Source of the DNA: Alligator mississippiensis | Lineage: Eukaryota > Chordata > Crocodylia > Alligatoridae | Assembly: GCF_030867095.1 (NCBI RefSeq) | Contig: NC_081824.1 | Coordinates: 172,740,933-172,804,932 of the forward strand | Length of the DNA stretch: 64,000 nucleotides | Direction of reading: 5' to 3' | Translations under genes and position numbers: made by a program | Shown: piece by piece, positions 48,901 through 62,052 of the stretch | How positions within the stretch are numbered: the first letter of the stretch is position 1 | How the letters are laid out: each line of letters opens with the position of its first letter | Notes under the pieces: generated by a model | Databases searched by the model: none | Seen by the model: the letters and a program-made list of their open reading frames with translations, nothing else | What the model was told of the DNA's origin: nothing

Positions 48901-50048
48901 TTGTGGTAAGATAGCTGGAGGTGTAATTTCTCAGATTTTCATTTATGGTTCAGCTGTGGGCACAAACATGTCTGCACTCAAAAGTGGGCATAGAACCTAT
49001 AAAATCTGTTTCCCATTCTCTTGCTCTCACATTAAACCATCCTTCCTCCCAAGGAGGTTTGGTTTCAAATTAAACCTCCACAAAGAGTGAGATGCTTTTT
49101 AAAAAAAAGCCAATATATTCTTCTGCAGCCATCTAAATTCATCAGTAGAAATACTAGTGGCTAATCCACTAGCTGAAAGTCTAAACAAAGGATTTTAATT
49201 CTCTCTATTAAAATAGGAAATGGGTTTTATATACCAGTGCAACACAGAGAGAGCAAGTGAGTGAATGAATGAATACAGCTGTAAGGTGCTATAAAGTTTT
49301 TATTTCAGTGTGTTTGAGATGACCAAGTAACTCATAAGTGCTTGTGCCATGAGTGAGTTATATAGGTCATCCCCAACAAATGCTAGTAAAATACTTCACA
49401 GTCCTCTCATATCAGCAAGATTGTATTTATGTAATTTAATTTTGTTTATTCATTTATTTATTTACTTTTGCCTTCCCTCGTATCCCCCACTTTGAAGTCC
49501 ATTAGCTACTATGGAAACAATGTTTTAATTAGGGCAGGATTTAGTTTTAAGTATAATATAAAGCCAGGCTGTATAATCATTTGAAATGTATGAGAGTGTA
49601 TGACTTTGTAATGATTAATATGAGCACAGATGTGGTTTCTAAAAAATGTAAGGGGATTCCTATGGCTCAGGTTCTTAGATACTGTGGTGGTGAGAGTGAT
49701 ACAAAGACACAGGACGAGAACCTAGTACTTTTATGCACATTAATACACTGTTCCACCAGAAAATCTACTGAAATCAGCAAAACGGCTTGAGAAGTCAGGA
49801 GCATATCTATGTATGGGAGTCCTGCTGGGTTCAGCCTCAACTCTGATGAGATTACCTCTCAGTTGAAGCACAATGGGACAGAAGCTCATGAGTAATCAAA
49901 TCTGCTGAGGACTATTAAGGCAGACTGAATTCAGAAGATGATCTAAGTGAGAGGTTAGAAGTCAGACAAGGTCTGGGAACTGATTCTTCACACCAGTGAG
50001 CTGGAAAGACCTACCTGGAGCTTCATGGCAGGAGGGGAAGTGGTGAGG
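45906..50048. other. Intergenic, nothing recognised
   Basis: About 4.1 kb. The longest open frame (126 codons, minus, 46671-47051) has no recognisable domain, codon logic or splice context. No confident repeats. Confidence 0.4.
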
Positions 50049-50056
50049 CCTTAACA

Positions 50057-50242
50057 CCGGGGCAGGCAAATATTTTGCGCAGAAGGCTGCTTATTGAGTT
50101 TCAGCAAGCCATTGAGGGCCACATGACAGGCAGCTCAGGGCAGATTAATATTAATTTTCTAAAATTTTTAGGGGCCCCGTGGGCCAGATAGAATGGCCTG
50201 GAGGGCTGCATCTGGCCCCTGGGCTGCATTTACCCACCCTTT
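50057..50242. mobile_element. Non-autonomous hAT element (186 bp)
   Basis: Left end ccggggcaggcaaatattttg and right end gcatttacccacccttt (reverse complement aaagggtgggtaaatgc) resemble the CAGGGGTGGGCAAA hAT terminus. Exact 8 bp duplications ccttaaca lie at 50049-50056 and 50243-50250. Confidence 0.85.
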
Positions 50243-50250
50243 CCTTAACA

Positions 50251-51543
50251 GCAGGTCTGATGGTGCACCCCTGAAGATTTTGGGTGTGGCTTATTGCTAC
50301 TTGTCTTGCATTAAATTAGCCTAGTGAGAACCTGGGTAAATGCCCTGGTTGCACTCAGGACAGCTGTGTGTGCATGTGGTAGAAGTCCAGACTGCAAGAC
50401 CTGAGTTTAGGAAGGAAATAACAAGCCCAGGAGAGAACTGAAGGAGCTGAAGACCAGTTTTGATTTAAATTGATATTAAATAGTGTATTGTTGCTAATAA
50501 ACCACAAAACCTCTGAAAAGGGATGTAGTTCAATGATGTAAAACCTTATGTATAGTTTCTGAGGAGCTCAGGAAGAGCAAACTGGAAAGGCCTAATGGTG
50601 GATTAGATGTGTCTTTCCATCTGGTGCTTCTTCAGTCTATCTTAGTGTCAAGTGAATCTTAGTTTAGTTTCTAACGGCCAAATAGGTATGTCATAAAAGT
50701 TGCTATCACAACTGGCAACTGCAGAAGGCCAAGAAAGCAGAATAGGACACAGAAACAAATCTGCCTTCTTAGCTTTAGAAGAGGGCACTGGAGAGCAAGA
50801 TTGAGGAGTTAGCGAAGTTTGAATCTTTTAGGGGAGCTGAAGTACTGTTGAATGTATTGCATCTATTATGGGGTTAAGTAGAAGAACTTGGTTTCAAGGG
50901 TTCTGAATTTTTACCATATTGCTATACTTCCATTAAAATTGATGGTGTTCCACCACTGGAAATGTAGGACCAGCTTCTCATTTCATTACCCCAATGTGTC
51001 TGTGGTTTCCAAGAAGTTAACATGACTAGGAATGATGTGAATGCATTCATATGGGAAAACACTCCTCCAGCTTTAATGATGTTTCTTTTAAAACAGATTT
51101 GTGAAATGTCAAGGACACAGAACAAGGACAAGGTCACTTTCATGGCATTTCCTAGAATGACAACACCATAGCAGTATTTGGAGACTGTTTAGGGACCAAA
51201 TCTTTGTCTTTTTAAAATACTAAGAAAAAAAATTGCAACATAACTTTTTCAGTCTTCACTTAAATCCTGGAAACAAGTACTTCTCTGTCTGAAGTAGCTG
51301 ATACTTACAAGTTCAAAGAAAGACAGAGCTAATTATTCTACTCCCAAAGGACAAACATCTTTGTACATCTAATATACCCTCCAAGCAGATAAAGTTAGTT
51401 TTTGTGACAGTTTAATTATACAAATACTGGTAGATAAATGGATTGCACAAAAACCATAACCTGCACTAAGTTCACTGGGAGGTTCCATATTAGTAATGGC
51501 ATTCCTAACCCTTTTAAAGTTCAACATGTGTTTAAGGGTGTAG
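50251..51543. other. Intergenic, nothing recognised
   Basis: AT-rich, no coding signal. Confidence 0.4.
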
Positions 51544-52378
51544 TTACATGTTACAATTAGCACGTACTGACTCTAAGGAATGTTAGGCTGTGCTAAAGTT
51601 AGCACATGCTGTGAGCAGTCACTTGTTAAGGGTTAATACCCCATCTAACCTACACAGCTCTGACCTGCTGCTAGAGGGCTGGTTAGCAAGGACATGGCTA
51701 GGAGCTGCTAAGTCTGCTCCATGCCTGCCTGCCTCTTTGCTCTCTAACTGCAGTATAGGCCAGAGGGAGAGGGTGGCAGGTGTCCCCCAGCCTCCCCAGG
51801 CCATTTGGGTTACCCCCCTAGTGGCACCCATGCTACCTGGATCACCCCACACTCCCCTATCACTTCTACCACCCTGATCACCTGGCAAGTTGACTGCACC
51901 CCGGTTGCTCAGATCACCTCACCCCTGATCACTCACCCACAATGATCACCTCATGGATTGCCCCCATGCTGCCCTGATTGCTCCCTGCACTCCTTTTGGC
52001 CACTTTCATTGTGCTTCCTGTTGCCCTGATTAACCTGAAAGCATCAATGGGGTTCCCCCTTCCTGCCTGCTCCCAGTCTGCCTGCAACCCATACCACTCC
52101 TGTGCACCCAGATGCAGCCAGTGCACTCTTGCCAGGACCCTCATCTGTCCACTCACCCTCCAGTCCATCCCTCTTCCCCAGCAACTGTCTAACAGCTCTG
52201 CACAGGGGAAGGGGGACAGGTATGTGAGGAACTGCTAAGCAGCTGTGGGGCCCAGCAGGAGTGGCATGGGCCCAATTGGGGTGCACAGAGACTTGTCAGA
52301 CCCACTTACAGCCTCCCAGCACTGTAAAATGGGAGGAGGAGCTGATCCTTGGGACCTATGCCAGTTGTTACAATGTCA
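51544..52378. mobile_element. GC-rich non-autonomous DNA element
   Basis: Approximate inverted ends: ttacatgttacaattagcac on the left and tgacattgtaacaactggca read from the right. The interior is a GC-rich, CCTGAT/CACC-rich sequence with no transposase. No target duplication confirmed. Confidence 0.5.
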
Positions 52379-52500
52379 CCATTAAATGTGCTTGATACAA
52401 GGGGACTAAATGGCTGTAACTCAGAAAGAAACAAGGTTGTAGCTGCAATGGTTTTGCTACACTCAGGTTCCTACAGAAGTATGTATATGTAACAGTTGCA

Positions 52501-52619
52501 GGGGTTTAGGTTGTAGCCGTGTTGGTCTAAGGACATAGGCAGACAAGGTTCCTTGGGTGAATTTGATATCTTTTATAATAAAAGATATCAAATTCACCCA
52601 AGGAACCTTGTCTGCCTAT
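52501..52619. mobile_element. Fold-back Penelope-like insertion
   Basis: A 119 bp insertion made of the Penelope-like tail in both orientations. Bases 52535-52576 and 52578-52619 are a perfect 42 bp inverted repeat around a single base. The left side extends into 'gtagccgtgttggtctaagg', the outer end of the same tail. Target duplications tatatgtaacagttgca lie at 52484-52500 and 52617-52633, overlapping the element by up to three bases. Confidence 0.9.
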
Positions 52620-52765
52620 ATGTAACAGTTGCATGGTACCCACTTCTTGTTATCATTTGACATTGATACAGTTATTAAATCTGTCTATATATAGGCTGTA
52701 ACTTCTCTGAAAAGCAAGTGAATCAGTGAATATATGCCTGGACTTTCTACAGCAACAGTAAACAA

Positions 52766-52784
52766 TTTTTTTTTTTTTTTTTTT
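52766..52784 (+). repeat. Poly(T) run of 19
   Basis: A simple homopolymer with no adjoining element that I can name. Confidence 0.95.
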
Positions 52785-53174
52785 GTAATTTATTTCTCCA
52801 ACAGAACACTTCCACTGGCACAAAAGCTGTACTAACTTATGTGAAGGTGGGTCCTTCCTACACAAGTACTGTGAGGGCCAGAAAATTAATGTATGGTTGC
52901 AAACAACAGGAAAGAAGAAAGGACATCAAGTTCTATAGGAGATCATCCAGGTTAGTTCTAATTTGCTTTTTGTGTGTATGTGTGGTCCTCCTCCACTTAA
53001 ATCCTTATTGCATCCCCTCTACTGAAGATCTCATCTATACAAACTAATGGGACTCCATTACAAGACAGTCTTCCATTTACTAGTTACCACATGCTTATCA
53101 ATTGTAGGGTAGACAGAGCTAAATACATCCTAGTAACTGGATAAAACCACAGGCAAATTGAGTTTTTAACTTTG

Positions 53175-53270
53175 GTCCCATCTACACTACAAATTTTAAC
53201 CATGTTGCAGGTTGGCTAAGGGCATATATTAAAACGTCGTGTTGGTTATAGCTGTTGTGTAATTGGGGTT
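53175..53270. mobile_element. MITE-like remnant
   Basis: 'ggtcccatctacactacaaa' followed by 'ttttaaccatgttgcaggttgg' is a terminal motif of small reptilian DNA elements. The other end is not identified. Confidence 0.3.
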
Positions 53271-53564
53271 GGTTTTAGGTTAAACTCTCTCTTTTAAGAT
53301 AAGAAATAAGTTTGCTTGAATTAGTAATTTAGTAACTTGATTGACTGTGTTTTGGGGGGGGCGGGGTTGCTTACAATAGGTACCAATGAAAACAAAATTT
53401 CTTCCTCTCTAACCCCATGGGATAATATCTGTCTCTTTTCCATGTTCTTCTCAAAAGACATTTTGACTCCAAAAAAGCTTTAATCTGTTAGAAGAGCCTG
53501 TGTTCCTAAAAGGGCTATGGATTCAAGCTCTACAAAAAGTTTAATCTAATTAATGTTGAAGAAG

Positions 53565-54390
53565 TTCAACATCTTCATAAATGATTTGGATGATGGGACT
53601 GAGTGCACATGTAGCAAATTTGTGGATCACCTCAAGTTCAGTAGAGTGGCAGACACCCTAGAGGGAAGGGCTAGGATCCAGAATGAACCAGAGTGGCTGA
53701 AAAATGGTCCACAATTAATCAGGTGAGATTCAACAAGGACAAATGCAGTCTTGCCCTTGGGATGGAATAATTGCATGTACAAATACAAACTGAGGAATGA
53801 TTGGCTAGGTTGCAATCTAGAAAAGGACTGGTGGTTGCAGTAGACCATGCACTGATTATGCACCAACAGTTTATCTTGTTGCAATAAAAGCCAACAGCAT
53901 TCTGGGTTGTATTAATAGGAATGTCACTTACAAATCCATGGAAGTGACTGTGCTGCTTCTATTTAGCACTGGTGAAGCTGCATCTGAAGTACTGTGTCCA
54001 GTTTTGAGCCCTGCACTTTAAGAAGGATGTGGACAAGTTGAAAGGATTCCAGCTCTGAGCAATAAAAATTTATTAGGGGCCTGGGAGCAAGACTTACAAG
54101 GAAAGGCTGAAAAATCTAGGGTTATTTAGCCTGGAGAGGAGAAGACTGAAGGGAATGTGATGACATTCTTCAAATATCTGAAGGGCGATTTATAGAGAAG
54201 ATGGAGATGGGTTTTTCTCTGTGCCTGTAGGGGACAGGAAGGAACAGTTCCCTCAAGCCACAGCAAAGGAAATTTAGGTTGGAGACTAGGAGGAATTTTC
54301 TGACTATGAGGGTAGTCAAGCATTGGAACAGATTATCTAGAGAAATAGTGGAGCAGGTTGGACAAGCCCTCCTTTCCTATCATTCTGTGA
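53565..54390 (+). mobile_element. CR1 LINE, 3' part of ORF2
   Basis: Reads through CR1 landmarks: 'catcttcataaatgatttgg', 'gattcaacaaggacaaatgc', 'catctgaagtactgtgtcca' followed by 'gttttgagccct', 'agcctggagaggagaagact', 'gactatgagggtagtcaagc' and 'attggaacagatta', ending cattctgtga, the CR1 terminal repeat. A segment of the 3' untranslated region is deleted just before the end. Frames are broken. Confidence 0.85.
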
Positions 54391-55335
54391 ACCCAAATAT
54401 CTCAGAACTGGTGCTGGCCTTTAACTTTCTTTGGGTTTTCAGCAGGAATCATATAAATGGCTGAAATACCTTAAGGAGAATGGATCTCACATTATCTTTG
54501 TCATGTGGGAACTGAACAATTGTGATGAAATGTGGCCCGATCCTACATTTGCCCTAGAGAATCTAGGGGAGAATCAGAATCCCTACATTAAATGCATGCT
54601 GCTTTCCTGGCACATGCTGAATCTCCTCCTGGCTCGCATTGTCACTGATGGAATTCAGCCTTGCAGGCAATGGGTGTGCCTCTTTTCATATCCCAGTCAC
54701 ACTCTTCACTCAAATTAATGCTTTTTTCCCCCTTAGAGTAGCACAGCCTTATTGTTAATCACTTGTACTGCTCAACACCCCTCTCCAGCATAGAAGCTAC
54801 ACATTCCTAATCCCCTTAAAGCCAGCCTGCCAGCCAAGTATAACAAAGAAGCTTTAATACCGTTTTTTTTTGTCCTTTCTCCCCCAGCACCCACATTCAA
54901 ACAATTTTCCAAGTGTGCAACTCAGCACCTCTCTTCCATGAACATGGAGCCACCTTTCTGTAGGAACCCTGTCACATTTCCAGGACTCCTCTGTATACAG
55001 GAATTCCTGTAAGGAAAGCCAAGTGTTCTTCAGGAAAGTGTGTGTCATAAACTGGGATAACTTCTATGTGGTACAAGTCATGCCATGTCCAGGAAAATCA
55101 GGGTGGGATAAATGTGGAAGAATTAAAAAAAAAAGAGGAGTTTGGCAGCAGAGAGCTGAGACTAAATGTCATTTACCATCAGTTGCTATAATAAGGTCAG
55201 CTGCTTTCCTAATAGAGCACAGCTTCTTAGAAAGGGATTGGCTCTTCTAATTGTTTTGCATAGGAATTCGAGAAAATATTTGTAGTTTGGAATTTATGTA
55301 TCACTTAGTCCCAGCATGAAACTTTCTAACCATTC
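54391..55335. other. Intergenic, nothing recognised
   Basis: Contains a 95-codon plus-strand frame (54431-54718) with no homology I recognise. Confidence 0.4.
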
Positions 55336-55420
55336 TCCAGAGCAGGGGCTATAGACGGATGCTATTATTCCCACTTCGCAGATGTGTTACCGTTATAGAG
55401 TTGGTGGGTCAGTTGCTGGA
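55336..55420 (-). mobile_element. MIR-like remnant
   Basis: 'gctattattcccacttcgca' followed by 'gatgtg' matches the reverse strand of MIR. Confidence 0.4.
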
Positions 55421-57612
55421 GCCTGCTCCACCTGCTTTGTTTCACCAAAGTGGTAGAGAGGATTTCAGTTAAAACTTCACAGACCCAACTATTTGGACAG
55501 TCTTTTTGAATGGAAGGGAATTTCTACATGGTGTGGGGATAGTATATAAGTGCTATATTTCTTAACTTGGTCCCCAGGATAACACATTAGGGACATTAGT
55601 TCCTTAGGTAAAGGATGTGCAGCTGAGGCCCACAGATAGCTGAGTGTCATTTATAGCAGCTGTGAAACTGCTCTAAGTTGCAGCAGAGGCTAAACATGCC
55701 CCTGAACAGTAAGCCACAAAGGCAGCTTACAGCCACCTTTGCATTTTCTCATCTGGTCTTGTTCAGAGTTGAGCTCTACCAAAATAAATCATGTGGCCTC
55801 AAGTCTGAACCCAAATTAAAAACTGTTCCCAATGTGGGAATAAATGGAAACTCTAATTCCATAATGAGATGTTCTCAGACATTTCACTTATTTATTGTTT
55901 CTAGGTTTTGTGTACATTTTTACATTTCAGTTGTTTCTGCGAAGACACTGCCATGCTTCCTTTGCAAGTGACTGGACACACAGGTGGAGCCTTCATTAGT
56001 CTCTTGTATTAGCTGCTAATTTTTTTTTTGTTGCTCTGGATTAGCACCAGGCAGGTCTCTGAAGGGTAGTCCTCCTAGTCTGAATAGGTCATGAGCACAA
56101 TACGAAGTATTGCATGTGGTAGCTAGTGCTAGATTACATTCTGGATCTCCCACTTTCCCCTTTCTTAGGGAGAGCTGCTCAGAGGCCACGTCTATAATGC
56201 TGCTGTAGTACTCCCGAGAGCTTTGCTGAGAAAGACCCTCTCACTTTGCATGTGTTAAACCCAGGAATGAGGTGGGGAAACTGTCCTGAGGGCACCTTTC
56301 TCTGCTCCTCTTGAGACCTCTGTAAGTGCTGTGTTTGCCTCAGATGGCTTCAGTGCCTATTTCTGGGCTTGGCGTGGGAGGAGTGGGAGTGGGTCAGTTA
56401 GGTATGCTGTGCAGTGCTCAAAGAGATGCAGCAGACAGGGTGTAGATATGCCCAAAGAGAACAGTTTGCTCATGCTCACAGTTACATTCTCCTTTTCTAG
56501 GGGGAGGAGAATACTATGTGGAAGCCAATACGTGGCAGTCATGGGGGGAAATGATAGGGAGCTTCATTTTACAAAGCAATGACCTGTACAGCTCTATCTT
56601 TGACTTTCCTTTTGCCTCAGAGCAGCTGTAATCCAGTTATATTGATGAGACAATTTCCTTTTTAGAAAAAAAATATTTTGTCTCCCCTTCCTACTGCCTC
56701 CTTGTCTCTAAGTCTTGCCCCTCCAATAGTTTATAAACATTTTGGCTGGCTAAAAACAAATGGCTGCCCTTCACCTTCCCCATCTGTTTCCCTTGCATCA
56801 GGCTCAGTTTCTATCTCAGCAATGAGCCACACTTGCCAACAACTCATTAAATCTAAATAGATAATGGATATGAGGGTTAAAACGGGTTTAAGAAACAAGG
56901 TGGGAAATGAGCCAAGAGTGGAACAGAGAATTCAGAGAGAGGAAGCTGCAGTGTGCAATATAGAGAGGGACTCAAAACAATACCTCAGATCCCAGTGTCC
57001 TCTTGGACATAGATCTGAAGTTGGTAGCTGGCCCAAATGTCTATAACTACCTAATCCTAAACCCTGGATCTAAACATCTCTCCATGTGATCTAAACTTTG
57101 GATATATTCAAGTCTGGATATGATTTTTGTGGTTCAGCCCCAACTCTGAGCCCAGAACAGACTTTCATTAATCAGAACAATCATTGGGATAGCATCTCTC
57201 CATTGGAGCGGCAGAGAAACTTCCTTGTTGGTATCATGAGGACTGTTACAAATAATTAGGTATCTGGTATGTTGACTTGGATTTGTTCAAAGGACATTTT
57301 CCAAATGTATAAGCCCAACATTTTGATTTACTTTACAATTGTTATGAAGCTAGAGTGATCTTGGGCTTTAAAATGCTTTTTCTTTTCCAATCTACCTTTT
57401 TTCCTCTCTAAGAAAATGAACCCCCAGAGATAATCAATGCTCATACTAGACTTCAACAAATAGTACTCATTTTTACTTTTCTAGTAGCAACAGTCAGCTA
57501 AGAAATTCTGTACTCAGTGGTGTATTGGTGTCAGTAGTAGTGCAGGAAAAGTAAAGCTGTAAATCCATTTCAGTTTCAAATTACTGTCAGTAGATATATG
57601 TTCTAGGAGAAT

Positions 57613-57657
57613 AACACACAAACATATGTATGTACATACACACACATACATGTGTAG
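57613..57657. repeat. CA/TA-rich simple repeat
   Basis: Alternating purine-pyrimidine 'acacacaaacatatgtatgt' and following bases. Confidence 0.8.
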
Positions 57658-57963
57658 ATTCAGCAGCACTTACCCACTGGAAAAATACATATCCCATTAG
57701 TTTTCATATTTTTGAAGTGTCCATCTCCTAAGAAGGCTTATGAGATGGCCTGAGCAGCACTGTCTACAGCCTAAGTTGATTAAAGTTCAAGTATGCTCAT
57801 ATCTGAGACTCTGGCTTGATCCATTATATAGAACAGGGTGAAATGTTTGAATATGGAACTCAACAGTTCCTGACTTCGAGGATATTTCAGCCCGCGTGTG
57901 CTACAAAAGTCAATGGGAGCAGGACCAAGTCCTTGGAGTTCAGGTTTTGGCCTGGCCCCAGGA

Positions 57964-57996
57964 TTAATAACAACAACAACACTAATAACAACAATG
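57964..57996 (+). repeat. (AAC)n-rich microsatellite
   Basis: ttaataacaacaacaacact and following 'aataacaacaat', an imperfect trinucleotide repeat. Confidence 0.85.
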
Positions 57997-59416
57997 CTAA
58001 CTAAAAGAAACTAGATGCACATATATATTATTCCTGTCTTACTAAGCAAGTGTCCTTCCCAAAAGATGACAAAACATCTGGGGGTAACATAGTGAGGGAG
58101 GCAGGGATTTCCTGTACCTATCCAAACATAATGTCACCTTTATTGTTCCCCCTGATGGTGGCACAAGATCTGCTGTTCTGCATGTGCTCTGTGTATTACA
58201 GCCAGGAGATGCTTGATCCTTTTCACATTTTTGAAAAGTGGAAAACAGGCAGAACCAGTCTCCACAGAGGAAAGATTAAAGACTTGCTAATTCTGCAGCC
58301 TGAGGTGACTGAGCAAAAGTAGTCATTGATCCTGTTATCAACATTTGAGAGATGGTGTCAGACCCAGACATGGCATTTAGCCCTGCCCACAGAGCTGTGT
58401 AATGTAATCTCATTGTCAGATGGAGCAGGCAGCCTGGCACTGGGTCTCCATTCACAATAGGCACCTTTGTTCCCAGATTAATGGATGTGTGTCCCTTTGT
58501 TTTGATAGCTGATCTAACAAACAATTTAGATCTCCAAAGGCAGTGATGTCTGATAGAAACTGTTGCAGGACATTCAGTGAAAAACCATGTGTGTGTGTGC
58601 ATGGATGCATGTAAGCATGTATGGCACAACTTACTCTTTTTAAATAGTTCTCCCCCACCCTGTCTTCTCATTCCCTATCACTAAGGATGCAGAAGGACCT
58701 CTGGTTCTTTATCTGATCCTGTTACTGCTTTCCTACCTGAATTGATAACCCTTCATTTCAACATTCAAACCTAACTGCTTAGGAAGATGATCGTCATGCC
58801 TTAAATACAAGATTGTGATTCTGGGTAGGGAAGCAGCAGGAAGACTTTGGAAAGGAAGAAGTAGGAAATTTTGCATCAAGTAAAGTCATGGCAGCCACGA
58901 TTTCACTCACAGATTCTGTTAACATGCAAATATATAAATAACCACATAGATTCTGTCCTCATTCTTGGATTGCAGAGCTTGGAAATGCATTGTTTGGGAC
59001 CCAAGGGTATATCTCTCACTTCCTTAAGTAGCTATTTGATTTCTCTGATAATTTTGTTTTCTCTGTTCTGGCCCCTTACATTTTAAAGGGACTGGCAGGG
59101 AAGCAGGACTGGCTGTCATTTTTTGAGGCAGAGCTGCTGAGTTTTATAGTAGAGAGGAATACCCATATACTGTACTCTTTCTGACAGAGATGGTACTTTC
59201 TTGATTTGACTGTTTCCTTTAGTGTAAGCTATAAACCATTTTCCATGACAGGATAAGGTATATGTTGCCTGTGTATATCAATGGGGATTCCTTTTAACAG
59301 TAACAGCTGTATGATCAGGCTTATTTTTGCTATGCACTTTTTAGGTTTCAGTGAGGCAGCAGGAGCTCCTAACTGATAAAAACTACCCTGCCTTTTGCAT
59401 CTTTCTTCCACAGTGA

Positions 59417-60619
59417 GCACGTCTACACATGCATTTGATCCAGCTTAAGTTTACTCTTGTGTAAGATACTCTGAAGTAAGTGCTTTTGGGCAGGCATCTA
59501 CACGTGGGGATTAGGGAATAGATTTGCTGCTCTTTGCACTGTTTCCTGCAGCCCTGCAATGGGTCCCTGCCACCACCAGGGGGAGCTCTAGGCTCCCCCT
59601 GGGTTCTAGCCCAGGGGCTGGTAGGGAGCACTGGGCCAGGAGACAGCTGTCTCCTGGCCCCAGGGAGGGTGGGGGGGGGGCTGCCTGTTGCCAGAGCGGG
59701 GACTGGGACAGGGAGCTCCTGGCTCTGGCTCCACAATCAGGGGCAGGGGACTTGGAAAGAGCTGCAAGGGAGGGGCAGGTCCAGGCCCCCTGCCCCAATC
59801 CATGGGTGGGGCTGCTAGCAACTAGCTTGCTGCCAGCTGCCCCACCAGCAGATCAGGGCAGGGGACTGGGACCTACTCACCCCTGCAGCTCTTTCCAAGC
59901 CCTGTGCCTCTGTCACCCATATCAGGGCATGGGGCTGGAACCTGTCCCTGACCAGGAGGAGGCACACCGGGAGGAGGCTAGACAGCTTTCCCCACTCAGC
60001 TTGGTGAGCCTGGAGCTTGTGGGAAGGAGGGGGATAAGCTGAGGGGATTGTTCCCTGCCCAGCTCCATGAGTGCGGAGCTGAGCAGGGAACAAGCTCCCC
60101 AGTCTGTTCCCCCCAGCTCTGCGCTTGTGGAGCTGGGCAGGGAACAGGCTCCCCTGCCTTCACCAGCAAGGAGGTCAGAGTGCCCGCTCCATGACCGCGG
60201 GTTGATGCTGGAAGACCCTGATCTCCCAGCAGCTCTGCGATGCGGGGCCGGTGCTGGGAGATAAAGATCTCCCAGGGGACTTGGAGCTCCCTGTTGCCAC
60301 CGCAGAGGAACAAAGTCCCCTACCAGGCTCCTATGGTAGAGCCTGCCCTGGCAGCCAGGAGCTCCTGGGGGCAGCAATCTATCTCTTGGCCCCTAGTGGA
60401 CAGCTGGCCAGAATCAGATTTCGCTCCCAGCCAGGCGTGTACATGAGTGCTACTGCACTGCTACTAATCTCAAGTAAATTTGCTACTTGCATCTGCAGGT
60501 AGCAAATTTACTCGGAATTAGGAAGGTTTATTGCGTAGTAAACATGCGCAAGTGTAGACGGACATGCTTCCTTCACAAACTATGCTAATGTGCAGTTAAG
60601 CATCTCATGTAGATGCACC
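59417..60619. mobile_element. GC-rich non-autonomous DNA element (1.2 kb) with subterminal hairpin
   Basis: Left end gcacgtctacacatgcattt and right end read inward ggtgcatctacatgagatgc. The six bases cagtga flank both sides (59411-59416 and 60620-60625). Near the right end, 60472-60485 and 60498-60511 form a perfect 14 bp hairpin. The interior is very GC-rich; open frames up to 172 codons (59524-60042) and 151 codons are Pro/Ala/Gly/Leu-rich and not recognisable. No transposase. The superfamily is left open. Confidence 0.6.
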
Positions 60620-60689
60620 CAGTGACTATTAGTACAATTGCTGGATCATATTCTGACACTCGAGTGAAGCTGATTAATTTTACACCCAC

Positions 60690-60800
60690 AGTTCAGAGTT
60701 GGGAAAACTGAGGAATTGAGATGTTAAATAATCTGCCCACTCTCACACAAAAAGTCAGCTCTAAGGGCTGGGACAGAACCTCTAGTCCACAGTGCTCTTC
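60690..60800 (-). mobile_element. MIR SINE remnant
   Basis: 'gttgggaaaactgaggaatt', 'atctgcccactctcacacaa' and 'gggacagaacctctagtccacagtgctc' align with the reverse strand of MIR. Confidence 0.6.
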
Positions 60801-62052
60801 AATAAATCACACTCCCCTTCCAGTACTAGAAGATAGGAGTCCTGATCTAACCCAAGGACCACACTCTCTGAAGAGAATATTTAAACCCCACATTTGGAAG
60901 CTCAAGTTCATGCTTATATGTATATATGAAAAAAATGTAGCAGACTTAGAAGAATTAGTGATAGAACAGACCAGTCTAATCAACCATCTTGCTGGCAGCG
61001 GTGCGGGACTGTCCCCCACAGAACAGATTCTGGCATTTGCAAATATACCTCTAAAATAAGAATACATCTTTTAATTCATCTGAAGTACTGGGATCCCTCT
61101 ATATTTTTAAAGATAGGTATTTGTATGTTATGCTGCTCTCACTGTGACATCTCTCACTCAGGCTTTTTTGTACCCATTTCACATCCATATGTGCTGATTG
61201 AGAACTAAACAAATGATCTGGGTGACCTCTCAGGCAGGGCATTTTATTTCTTTTTCCTCATGAGCACACTGATGATCTGCCTTTTCTGCTGTGTTCACAC
61301 AACTTAGGCCCTGTACAAGATGCCAAAGTGAGAGAGGAGATGGTGCCAGCAGCATTTAGACCTATCTCAGCCTTAGCCTCTGGTCTGAAGCTCCAAAGCT
61401 GTTCTTGGGCCTTTGTGCTGAACTTCTGGCTCCTCTGCCAAAGCAGATGGGGCCTGATGTTGAGTCTTACTCTCTTTTCTTTGTTAGTCAGTCAGCGTCA
61501 TTCCTACCCCCAGTTTCTCTCCCTTTGCTCCAATGAAGATGTCAAAAGGTTCTGGGGGAGGAGTGGGGAATCAGGCACCTTGAGCAGTTAGTAAGGAAAC
61601 AGGAAAGAGAACAAGTAAAGACATTACTGTAGCTGGTGACAAGTACCTACCCTGCATGAGAGGGAGCTGAAGGATTAGCAGTAAAGGAAGGGTTGAGCAA
61701 AGGGGACTAATAAAATGGAAATATTAGTGGACAGGGGACATTAGTGGGACATAAGGCATTAATAGACAGGTGAGGGAATTGGGATAGGGGTCACGGATGG
61801 CTAGGGAAGGCTTTTTCAGCTTTGTGTAACTAACGCAAATTGTATGTGTAAATCATATAAAACTTTCTCAATCTTTTTGTTGTGCAGAAGCCAGACAAGC
61901 CTGTGGCACTGTTCACATGAGAAGAACTTCAATCAGTTTCCATGATTTATTAATACAGGGCTGATAAAGCTTAAGATTGGCATTTAGTAGGTTGGATACC
62001 TTCTCCACTTGTAGGGCTGGACTGCTCCTTTGGAGTGGTTAATTGTTGTCTT
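60801..62052. other. Intergenic, nothing recognised
   Basis: Mixed composition with frames up to 112 codons of no recognisable product. Confidence 0.4.

Larger units (their letters stand above)
55421..59410. other. Intergenic, nothing recognised
   Basis: About 4 kb, AT-rich, with only short simple repeats listed separately and frames of at most 131 codons that resemble no protein. Confidence 0.4.

Noticed and set aside
54431..54718. 95-codon plus-strand frame just right of a CR1 copy
   Set aside because: Not CR1-derived and not similar to any protein I know; no acceptor/donor pair makes it a convincing exon.
59524..60377. 172- and 151-codon open frames
   Set aside because: They lie in the GC-rich interior of a DNA element, overlap on both strands, and are Pro/Ala/Gly/Leu-rich without a recognisable domain.
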